A stretch of DNA of 64,000 bases, from contig NZ_VFOV01000001.1 of assembly GCF_006716315.1 (NCBI RefSeq), positions 664,501 to 728,500 of the forward strand, read 5' to 3'. Below the pieces are notes generated by a model. The model searched no databases. It had not been told where the DNA came from and was given only the letters and a program-made list of their open reading frames with translations. The first letter of the stretch is position 1. Each line of letters opens with the position of its first letter. This DNA is from Nocardioides albertanoniae. Its GTDB lineage: Bacteria; Actinomycetota; Actinomycetes; Propionibacteriales; Nocardioidaceae. This document shows, piece after piece, positions 44,018 through 51,227 of this stretch. The translations under genes and the position numbers were made by a program.

Positions 44018-46288
44018 ATGGCCCGGAAACCCCCACTGACCATGCCGTTCCATCGCGTCGCGATGCGGTTCGCGGCGTTCATCGGCGTGGCCGCGGTGAC
44101 CGGGCTCGTGGCCTCCGGGCTGGCGCTCCCGCTGATCCACATGACCGGGGTGGCGGCGAAGACCAGCGCCAAGGCCGTCGACAACATGCCGCTCGACATG
44201 GACATGGGCGAGCTCTCGCAGACGACCCGCATCCTCGACGCGCACGGCAACCTCATCACCACCCTGTTCGACCAGAACCGGTCCTACAAGCCGCTCGACC
44301 AGATCTCGCCCAACATGCCGAAGGCGCTGCTCGCCATCGAGGACAGCCGCTTCTACGAGCACGGCGCGATGGACCTCAAGGGCACGCTCCGGGCGCTGCT
44401 GCGCAACTCCGCCTCGGGCTCCGTGCAGGGTGGCGGCTCCTCGATCACCCAGCAGCTGGTGAAGACCACGCTGGTCTACGGCGCCGACACCGATGCCGAG
44501 CGGGCCGCCGCGATCGAGAAGTCCACGGCACGCAAGATCCGTGAGCTGCGCTATGCGATCTGGCTCGAGGAGAACCACGACAAGGACTGGATCCTCGAGC
44601 GCTACCTCAACGCCGCCTACTTCGGCGACTCCGCCTACGGCGTGCAGGCGGCCGCGAAGCACTACTTCAACGTCGACGCCGCCGACCTGTCGTGGGGCCA
44701 AGCCGCGATGCTGGCCGGGATGGTGAAGAACCCGACCGGCTACGACCCGACCGACTACCCCGACGCCGCGATCGCCCGTCGCGACCTGGTGATCGAGCGG
44801 CTGATCCGGCTCGGCGACGTCTCCCGTGCCGACGGCGAGAAGCTCAAGGACGCCGACCTCGGGCTCGATGTGCAGAGCAACCGCAACGGCTGCTTCGGGT
44901 CCTCGGCCGAGTTCCTCTGCGACTACGCGCTGCAGTGGCTGCTGGCCGACGAATCGCTGGGTGCGACCGAGGCCGAGCGCTGGCGGCTGCTGCAGACCGG
45001 CGGCCTGACGATCAGGACCACGCTCGACGCCTCGTTCCAGAAGGCCGCCCAGAAGTCGGTGAGCAGCCACGTCTCGGCGACCAACAACGCCGTCGGTGCG
45101 CTGGCGATGGTCGAGCCCGGCACCGGTGACGTCAAGGCGCTGGCCCAGTCACGGCCGATGGGGGAGAACCGCCGCAAGGGCGAGTCCTACCTCAACTATC
45201 TGGTGCCGGAGAAGTACGGAGACGCCAAGGGCTTCCAGGCGGGCTCAACCTTCAAGGTCTTCGTCGGCGCCTCCGCGATCGAGAAGGGCTTCCCGCTCAA
45301 GCAGCAGATCTCCTCGCCGCCGAAGCGCACCTTCAACAAGAGCTCCTTCGCCAACTGTCCCGGGGAGGGCAGGTTCAACTCCGAGCCGTGGCCGGTGAGC
45401 AACTCGACCACCTCGGGCCCGAAGAGCCTCTACACCGGCACCCGGGAGTCGGTGAACACCTTCTACGCCGCGATGGAGCAGTTCACCGGTGTCTGCGCGC
45501 CCTACGCGCTGGCCCAGAAGATGGGCGTCGAGCTGACCGATCCCGGGCTCGAGCGGGTGCCGGCCTTCACCCTCGGCACGGCCAACGTCAGCCCGCTGGA
45601 GATGGCCGAGGCATACGCCACGTTCGGTGCGCGCGGCAAACACTGCGACTCCCGGCCGGTGACCGAGATCATCGGTCCGGACGGCAAGGCGATCAAGGAG
45701 TACGCCTCCTCGTGCGAGCAGGTGATGCGTACGAGCACGGCCGACGCGATGAACGACATCCTCCGCGGCCTGCTGCAGCCCGGCGGATTCGGCCAGAAGC
45801 TCGCCCTGCAGGTGCCGGCGGCCGGCAAGACCGGCACGATCAACTCCAACATGGCGGTGTGGTTCAACGGCTACACGCCGAGGCTCGCGACCGCCTCGAT
45901 GATCGCCGGTGCCGACTACAACGGCAACTGGGTCACGCTCAACGGGCAGCGCCTCAACGGCACCTATATCGCCTCGGCCTCCGGCTCCACCGTCGCCGGC
46001 CCGATGTGGGCAGACGCCATGCGTGCGGTCGACAACAAGGTCGGCTACCAGAACTTCGTACGCCCCGGCGCCGGCGTGATCAACGGCAAGGGCGTCAAGG
46101 TGCCGAAGGTCGAGGGCCTCTCGGTCGGCAAGGCGTCGGCCCGGCTGAAGAAGGCTGGTTTCAAACCGACCGTCGGCAAGCGGGTGAAGTCGCACTGGAA
46201 GGCCGGCAAGGTCGTCGGCACCGTGCCTGGTGGCCGCGCGCTCAAGGGCGCCACCGTCACGCTGCTCGTCTCGAAATGGCACGGGTGA
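44018..46288 (+). CDS. Class A penicillin-binding protein with PASTA domain
   Basis: 756-residue bifunctional peptidoglycan synthase. Cytoplasmic N-terminus, one membrane helix (about 17-42), a GT51 glycosyltransferase domain with the catalytic Glu in LLAIEDSRFYEHG (Glu108) and GGSSITQQLVK, then a transpeptidase domain with GSTFK (Ser410), SVN (Ser478) and KTGT (Lys604). A single PASTA domain ends the protein (about 690-755, VPKVEGLSVGKASARLKKAG). PASTA domains are linked to muropeptide and beta-lactam sensing. It is comparable to mycobacterial PonA-type enzymes. It begins 24 bases after Abi-alpha-like copy 2. Confidence 0.93.
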   Translation: MARKPPLTMPFHRVAMRFAAFIGVAAVTGLVASGLALPLIHMTGVAAKTSAKAVDNMPLDMDMGELSQTTRILDAHGNLITTLFDQNRSYKPLDQISPNMPKALLAIEDSRFYEHGAMDLKGTLRALLRNSASGSVQGGGSSITQQLVKTTLVYGADTDAERAAAIEKSTARKIRELRYAIWLEENHDKDWILERYLNAAYFGDSAYGVQAAAKHYFNVDAADLSWGQAAMLAGMVKNPTGYDPTDYPDAAIARRDLVIERLIRLGDVSRADGEKLKDADLGLDVQSNRNGCFGSSAEFLCDYALQWLLADESLGATEAERWRLLQTGGLTIRTTLDASFQKAAQKSVSSHVSATNNAVGALAMVEPGTGDVKALAQSRPMGENRRKGESYLNYLVPEKYGDAKGFQAGSTFKVFVGASAIEKGFPLKQQISSPPKRTFNKSSFANCPGEGRFNSEPWPVSNSTTSGPKSLYTGTRESVNTFYAAMEQFTGVCAPYALAQKMGVELTDPGLERVPAFTLGTANVSPLEMAEAYATFGARGKHCDSRPVTEIIGPDGKAIKEYASSCEQVMRTSTADAMNDILRGLLQPGGFGQKLALQVPAAGKTGTINSNMAVWFNGYTPRLATASMIAGADYNGNWVTLNGQRLNGTYIASASGSTVAGPMWADAMRAVDNKVGYQNFVRPGAGVINGKGVKVPKVEGLSVGKASARLKKAGFKPTVGKRVKSHWKAGKVVGTVPGGRALKGATVTLLVSKWHG

Positions 46289-46297
46289 GGGGCGATC

Positions 46298-46321
46298 GTT
46301 CACCGAGGTGACTCGGTGAAC
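46298..46321. terminator. Bidirectional terminator between the PBP and the ferritin-like gene
   Basis: A perfect 10-bp stem, GTTCACCGAG (46298-46307) with CTCGGTGAAC (46312-46321), around GTGA lies between two convergent stops only 35 bases apart and can serve both. Confidence 0.8.
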
Positions 46322-46323
46322 AT

Positions 46324-47175
46324 TCAGGCCGCCGCCCGCGCCTCGGCTGCCTCGACCGCGTCCCGAAAGGCACGCGCCACGTAGTCGGGCACCGCGAGAC
46401 CACGGCTGCGGGCCCAGAGCAGCTCCTGCTCGACGCGCGCCACGTCGGCAGCGAGGTCGCGGCCCTGATGGTGCACTCCGAGGGTCTCCATCACGTCGCC
46501 GAAGTCGGCCAGCTGCGTCGGGTTGTTGACCCCGACGGGTGCGAAGGAGATGCTGCGCATGCGTCGCACCAGCCACCTCTGCCAGCCGGCGAGCGTCGCC
46601 CAGTGTGATCGTGCGGAGAGCTGGTAGAAGGCGTAGTGGCCGGGCTCCTGGCGCTTGATCGGCGCGATGACGGTCTCGGCGACCGCCTTCTCGCCGCTCT
46701 CGACGACACCGTCGTGCATCAGGTTGTAGGCGATGACCGCCGAGCGCTCGGTGGCCATCCCGGTCAGGTAGTAGAGCATCCGGCACACGTCCTGGAACGG
46801 CTCCAGGTGGGCGAGCAGGCCGAGCACCTTCAGCTTCAGCCCGACGTGTTCGAGGTCGGTGGTCGCCGGCGGGCGCCCGACGACCTGCTGGAGCCGGTCG
46901 AGGATCAGCCCGTGCTGGACCTCCTGCGGCTGCCACACCTCGGCGTAGAAGAGCTGGTCGATCTCCGGTGGGTCGGGCAGCATCGTGGTGATCTCGAGTA
47001 CGTTGCGGTCGACCTCCAGCTCGACGCGAGCCATGTAGTCGAGCACGTGCCCGAAGCGCGCCCCGAAGCCCTCGGGGTCGTGGACGGTGAAGTCGACCGA
47101 CTCCATCGGGATCGGGGGATGTTCTTCGCCGAGGCGCGCGACGTGCGCGGCGAGGCGGTCACTGTGGCTGAGCAT
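46324..47175 (-). CDS. Ferritin-like diiron protein, function unknown
   Basis: 283-residue helical soluble protein. Putative diiron ligands are spaced as in ferritin-like four-helix bundles: Glu52 or Glu54 in VELEVDRN, Glu85 and His88 in QEVQH, Glu143 in ATERSAV, and Glu177 with His180 in QEPGH. This fits acyl-ACP desaturase-like or other O2-activating diiron enzymes, but no specific subfamily is recognised. GGGAG lies 7 bases before the ATG. It is convergent with the PBP and on the same strand as the transglycosylase upstream (175-base gap). Confidence 0.65.
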   Translation of the reverse strand: MLSHSDRLAAHVARLGEEHPPIPMESVDFTVHDPEGFGARFGHVLDYMARVELEVDRNVLEITTMLPDPPEIDQLFYAEVWQPQEVQHGLILDRLQQVVGRPPATTDLEHVGLKLKVLGLLAHLEPFQDVCRMLYYLTGMATERSAVIAYNLMHDGVVESGEKAVAETVIAPIKRQEPGHYAFYQLSARSHWATLAGWQRWLVRRMRSISFAPVGVNNPTQLADFGDVMETLGVHHQGRDLAADVARVEQELLWARSRGLAVPDYVARAFRDAVEAAEARAAA

Positions 47176-47350
47176 CAGGCGTCTCCCGGTGGGGTGTCAT
47201 CAGCAGGTCCAGTCTGCCCGCACTCAGGTGGGTTGTAACCCGATTTTATGTTGTCGCGCATCGTCCGCAGGGCCCCTCGATGGTTCTCGGCGCCGGCCGT
47301 CGCCGCCGTCGACAGGGCTTCGGTGCGGTCGATGCTCCGGATTGGTGGCG

Positions 47351-48583
47351 CTACGCCGTGCCGTCCGACGGTATGGCGGAAGCGGTCTCGCTGGGCTCGT
47401 CTGTCGGAGTCGGGGTGGGTTCCTCCGTCGGCGTCGTCGGGTCCGGGTCCTCGGTCGGGTCGGGCTGCTCCGAGGGTCCGGGATCTTCGGTGGGATCCTC
47501 GGTCGGATCAGGGTTCTCCGACGGGTCCTGGGTCGGGTCAGGGTTCTCCGAAGGGTCCTCGGAGCCACCGTCGCCGGGCTCCGGGTCGGACGGGTCGGGC
47601 GACGAGGGTGTGGTGGACCCGCCGCCGGGCTTGGTCGAACCCTCCCCGCCCGGCGTGCTGCTCGCTCCGCCCGGCCGAGCCGGGACCGACCCTCCGGCGG
47701 CAGAGCGTCGAGGCGGCTGCGCACCAGGGGTGGCTGCGCTGAGCGGCTCGAGATCGTCGGGCGTCTCAGGGATCTGCTCGGCGGGCAGGACGACACCGGT
47801 GGGCACCTCGAACTGGCCGAGCCGGTAGCCGTCGGCGATCTTCAAGACGGTGGCGACGTACGCATCGCTGTGGTTGTAGCGCAGCACTGCTTCACGTCTG
47901 CCGGCATCGGTGGAGAGGTCGGCGGAGCCGGAGCAGAGGTAGACGGCGGCGGCGAGCGCGGCGTCGTCGACGTCCTGCGGGTCGCGGCGTCCGTCGGAGT
48001 CGGCGTCGACGCCGACCTCCGACCAGGTCGAGGGGATGAACTGCATCGGCCCGACCGCGCGGTCGTAGGTGGTGTCGCGGTCGTAGGTGCCGCCGTCGGT
48101 GTCGGTGATGCGGGTCGTGCCGGCCGCGCCGGTGAGGGGGACCCCGTAGATGCCCGGCGTGGCGACGCCTGCGGCGGAGAGCTGGTTGCCGCCGGCCCGC
48201 CCGTGGTCGGACTCGACGCGTCCGATGGCGGCGACCAGCGACCAGTCGAGCCCGCAGCCCTTGTCGGCGTCGGCGAGCACGGAGGCCGAGCGCTGATAGG
48301 CGGCGAGAGCGGGCTCGGGGATGAGCCCCGCGGCTGCCTCGGCGGCGAACCCGGCCGGCCTGGCGGCGAGCGTCGGCACCACCTTCGCGGCCGGCTTGAT
48401 CGCCGACACGCTCACCGGCGGCAGCAGCTCCTGCCGTGGCACCTCGACGACGGGCACCCGATCCACGTCGGCCGACGCGGCCGGAGACGGGGAGTCCTGG
48501 ATCGCGTGGATCGTCCAGGCAGCGGTCGCGGCGGCGACGGGCAGCGCCGCCACCTTGATCACAAGACCGGCTCGTGGGGTCAT
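47351..48583 (-). CDS. Secreted lytic transglycosylase with acidic Pro/Asp-repeat tail
   Basis: 410-residue exported murein hydrolase. After an N-terminal hydrophobic helix (about 7-25) and a linker, a MltB/SLT-type domain spans about 95-260: the catalytic Glu is in AAIGRVESDHG (Glu124), with AVGPMQFIPSTW near 177-188 and LRYNHSDAYV later. From about 262 the chain is a disordered tail rich in Pro, Gly, Ser, Asp and Glu with DPSENPDPTQ / DPTEDP repeats, likely to thread or bind the cell wall. The ATG at 48583 lies 108 bases downstream (in its direction) of the TTGTCA-N6-TGACAA palindrome at 48691. Confidence 0.88.
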   Translation of the reverse strand: MTPRAGLVIKVAALPVAAATAAWTIHAIQDSPSPAASADVDRVPVVEVPRQELLPPVSVSAIKPAAKVVPTLAARPAGFAAEAAAGLIPEPALAAYQRSASVLADADKGCGLDWSLVAAIGRVESDHGRAGGNQLSAAGVATPGIYGVPLTGAAGTTRITDTDGGTYDRDTTYDRAVGPMQFIPSTWSEVGVDADSDGRRDPQDVDDAALAAAVYLCSGSADLSTDAGRREAVLRYNHSDAYVATVLKIADGYRLGQFEVPTGVVLPAEQIPETPDDLEPLSAATPGAQPPRRSAAGGSVPARPGGASSTPGGEGSTKPGGGSTTPSSPDPSDPEPGDGGSEDPSENPDPTQDPSENPDPTEDPTEDPGPSEQPDPTEDPDPTTPTEEPTPTPTDEPSETASAIPSDGTA

Positions 48584-48690
48584 CCTCGGTCACATCCTCG
48601 GGTGGGTCACAGGTCGTCGCCTTAGATCCAGCCATGGATGTGAGCCGCGCCACAACGTAATCAGTGAAGTGGGAGCCGATTCGGGGGCGT

Positions 48691-48712
48691 ACTTGTCACG
48701 TACGTGACAAGT
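48691..48712. promoter_or_regulatory. Perfect 22-bp palindrome with TTGTCA-N6-TGACAA core (site 1)
   Basis: ACTTGTCACGT (48691-48701) and its exact reverse complement (48702-48712) abut without spacer. The core TTGTCA (48693-48698), six bases, TGACAA (48705-48710) is the same as in the palindrome at 51092. It overlaps the stop codon of the P-type-ATPase-like gene and lies 108 bases before the transglycosylase start, so it may be that gene's operator; it could also act as a terminator hairpin. Confidence 0.7.
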
Positions 48713-49712
48713 TTTGGCTCCGAACCACCACGATCGCCCCGACGACGGCGGCCGTCACCAGGGCTGCGACCGCGCAGACCGCCGCGATCAGGACCGAGCC
48801 GAGACCGAGCAGCACCAGCGCCAGACCGACCACCGCCGGCACCAGTGCGAGCACCCGCGCGAGGCGTGATCCGGCGACCACCCCGCGTGCCGTCGAGAGC
48901 AGCGTGGCGATGCGGCCGGCGTCGAGATCCTGGAGGCGTACGCCGCCACCCCCGCCCACGCCCAGGTCGGCCACCGCCTGTGCCTCGGCGTCCTCGGCGC
49001 GGGAAGTCGCGAAGGCCACCACCTGCCCCTGCTCCTGCAGCTCGGCGACGAGCCGGGCGCGCTTCTCGGGAGCGATCTCGGGGTGGCAGCGCTCGATGCC
49101 GCACGACTGCGCCAGATGCTCGGTGTTGCGGGCGGTGTCGTCGGAGACCAGCACCGGCGTCACCCCGAGAGCGGTGAGCCGGGAGACCGACGCCGTCGCG
49201 TCCTTGCGGATGTCGTCGCCGACCACCAGATAGCCCAGCGGCCGTTCGTCGAGCTCGACGCCGACGACCACACCGAGGTCGTTGCGCTCGGCCATGCCGA
49301 CCCAGCCCGGCCGCCCGACACGCACCGGGTGGCGGTCGACCGAGCCGCGCACACCGCACCCGGGCACCTGCTCGAAGGCGGTCACCTTGCCCCGCGGCGA
49401 GATCCGCGCGATCGCCCGCGCCAGCCGGCCCTCGGCCTCGTGCTCCAGCGCGCCGGCGAACCAGCGCAGGTTGCGGAGATGATCGGGCTCGAGCGGGTCG
49501 ACCGTGGTCACCCTCAGCTTGCCGGTGGTCACCGTGCCCCACCGGTCGAGCACCACGGTGCCGACCTTCGCGGCCGTCGCCCAGGCGGGCGCCGGCACCG
49601 ACTCGATCCCGTGGCCACGCCCCACCCAGCCTGCGACGATGCGCGGAAACCACGACCCCAGCACGTAGGCCATCGCCGCCCCGGCTCCGAGCACGACCAG
49701 CGCCGCGGTCAT
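48696..49712 (-). CDS. Degenerate P-type ATPase-like (HAD-fold) membrane protein
   Basis: 338-residue protein that looks like the cytoplasmic P/N domains and last helices of a P1B-type ATPase. The phosphorylation motif DKTGTLT appears as DRWGTVT (Asp56 retained). TGDN has become VSDDTARN (about 190) and the hinge GDGINDAPAL has become ATSRAEDAEA, so the metal- and phosphate-handling residues are largely lost. The N-terminal metal-binding domain and the ion channel helices are missing; about one hydrophobic segment is at the start and two at the end. It is probably a sensor or scaffold, not a pump. Its ATG overlaps the stop of the PucR-type gene. Confidence 0.7.
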   Translation of the reverse strand: MTAALVVLGAGAAMAYVLGSWFPRIVAGWVGRGHGIESVPAPAWATAAKVGTVVLDRWGTVTTGKLRVTTVDPLEPDHLRNLRWFAGALEHEAEGRLARAIARISPRGKVTAFEQVPGCGVRGSVDRHPVRVGRPGWVGMAERNDLGVVVGVELDERPLGYLVVGDDIRKDATASVSRLTALGVTPVLVSDDTARNTEHLAQSCGIERCHPEIAPEKRARLVAELQEQGQVVAFATSRAEDAEAQAVADLGVGGGGGVRLQDLDAGRIATLLSTARGVVAGSRLARVLALVPAVVGLALVLLGLGSVLIAAVCAVAALVTAAVVGAIVVVRSQNLSRT

Positions 49713-50938
49713 GGCTGGATCGCCCCGGTCTGCTGCTGATAGCGGTCGAAGTCGCTCTGGTCGCCGGCCACCCACAACGGCACGCTCGCCTTGAGCAGCA
49801 GCAGGAGCTGGGTGACGAACTCGGGGTCGCGCAACGACTCCCCGAAGAGCTCGTTGATCCGCTTCCACCGGTAGCGGATGGTCTGCGGGTGCACGCCGAG
49901 GACGGCCGCGATCGCCGGTGCGCTCTCCCGGGTCTCGAGCCAGACCAGCAGGGTCTCGGTGAGGATCTCGCGGGAGTTGGCGGATTCGGCAAGGAGCGGC
50001 TCGAGCAGCTCCTGGGCGAGCTGGCGGCGCATGATCGGCTCCGCGTGGAGCCAGATCTCGGTGCGGTGGGCGAGGCAGTTGATGACCGGCTTGGCGGGGA
50101 TCACCTTGGCGTTGACCAGCCCCAGGGCGCGGTTGGCCCAGCGCCATGCGGCCGGGACGTCCTCGGGCGGCACCGGCCAGCAGACCGCGATCCGCGCCTT
50201 CGGCGCCGCGGCCCGCAGCTGCTTGGTCACGGCAGTGGTGTCGTGGGGAGGGCAGATCACGACCTGGGTGGGCTCTCGCCGGCGGGTGAGGGCGGTCGCC
50301 GGCAGCGCGTCGTGGGGGATCCGGCTCCCGTCGGTCAGCTCGACCGCCATCACGGTCACCTTCTCGGGCAGCTCCCAGCTGCCGAGGGTCGCCTGCATCT
50401 CGATGTCGTCGTAGGAGGCACCCGAGAGCATGCGGTCGATCAGCCGGGCCCGGGCGACGTCGTTGTCCTGGTCGCGCGCTTCGGTGCCGGCCTCGAAACC
50501 GGTCCTGACCTGGGACGATAGATGCTCGACGTACGACTTCATCATCTCGTTGAGCGCATTCAGGGCCGCGGCGGAGACCTCGTTCTCCACCGCCCGGCGA
50601 CGCACCTCGTCCCAGAGCTCCGTGGTGGCCATGTCGATGCCCGCGTCGACGAGCGCCCGCTCCTCGCCGAGCACCGCGACCCGGAAGCCGACCTTGCGGA
50701 AGTGGTCGTCGATGGCGATGTAGGGCGCCGATCGGCCCAGGCCGAGGTCGATGAAGTGAGAGATGGCGCCGTGCACGGCGGTGTAGATGAGATCGGCGAA
50801 GCCCTCGGTCTCGGCGGGCAGGTCCTCCCGCAGGTGACGGGTGACCTCACGAGCGATCGGCCGCACCTCGCTCTCGAGACTCTTCAGGATCCACACAGCC
50901 GACCCGGGCAGTCCTGGGGACTGCTGGGTCTGTGTCAT
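49709..50938 (-). CDS. PucR/CdaR-type transcriptional regulator
   Basis: 409-residue regulator. The C-terminal HTH_30 domain (about 335-400) reads LLVWLETRESAPAIAAVLGV, then HPQTIRYRWKRINELFGESL, a close fit to PucR/CdaR regulators. The middle part resembles a GGDEF-like CdaR sensor domain, and the N-terminus (MTQTQQSPGL) is helical. The ATG at 50938 has GGAG 6 bases upstream and is preferred to earlier in-frame codons. It is divergent from the Mce operon, with which it shares a 289-base intergenic region containing a 32-bp palindrome, so control of the Mce genes is likely. The downstream ATPase-like gene is coupled by a 4-base overlap. Confidence 0.86.
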   Translation of the reverse strand: MTQTQQSPGLPGSAVWILKSLESEVRPIAREVTRHLREDLPAETEGFADLIYTAVHGAISHFIDLGLGRSAPYIAIDDHFRKVGFRVAVLGEERALVDAGIDMATTELWDEVRRRAVENEVSAAALNALNEMMKSYVEHLSSQVRTGFEAGTEARDQDNDVARARLIDRMLSGASYDDIEMQATLGSWELPEKVTVMAVELTDGSRIPHDALPATALTRRREPTQVVICPPHDTTAVTKQLRAAAPKARIAVCWPVPPEDVPAAWRWANRALGLVNAKVIPAKPVINCLAHRTEIWLHAEPIMRRQLAQELLEPLLAESANSREILTETLLVWLETRESAPAIAAVLGVHPQTIRYRWKRINELFGESLRDPEFVTQLLLLLKASVPLWVAGDQSDFDRYQQQTGAIQP

Positions 50939-51091
50939 CTCGTGCTCCGTCGCACGCAAGTACTCCTTCGTCCAGCATGCCCGAGAAGGTATCGACCACC
51001 TTGGCATGACTCCGCCGCTCCTGCGCCCGAAATTCGGTACGCCCGCACCCCTCACGCATCCACGCGAGGCCTCTCTCGGCAGCGATCTGGC

Positions 51092-51123
51092 GCCTGTTTT
51101 GTCATGCGCATGACAAAACAGGC
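51092..51123. promoter_or_regulatory. Perfect 32-bp palindrome with TTGTCA-N6-TGACAA core (site 2)
   Basis: GCCTGTTTTGTCATGC (51092-51107) is followed directly by its exact reverse complement (51108-51123). Core TTGTCA at 51099-51104 and TGACAA at 51111-51116. It lies 104 bases before the Mce operon start and 153 bases before the divergent PucR-type gene. It is the probable operator of one or both, and shares its core and spacing with site 1 at 48691. Confidence 0.75.
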
Positions 51124-51227
51124 CCCTATTTTGCTGCTCGATCCGATTAGGGCTCCCCTGTGATGTGAGCCACACGTACTGTCCGGGACGACGACGAACT
51201 CACATCGGCAGATCAGGGAGGCCCGCG

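Noticed and set aside
47176..47350. Possible small gene or RNA between the ferritin-like gene and the transglycosylase
   Set aside because: Frames here are shadows of the transglycosylase tail or lack ribosome binding sites; no strong hairpin with a conserved look was found. I see only a 5' promoter zone.
48637..51171. Shared 10-mer GATGTGAGCC near both TTGTCA palindromes (48637 and 51162)
   Set aside because: Its orientation relative to the two target genes differs and a 10-base match in two regions of this size could arise by chance.
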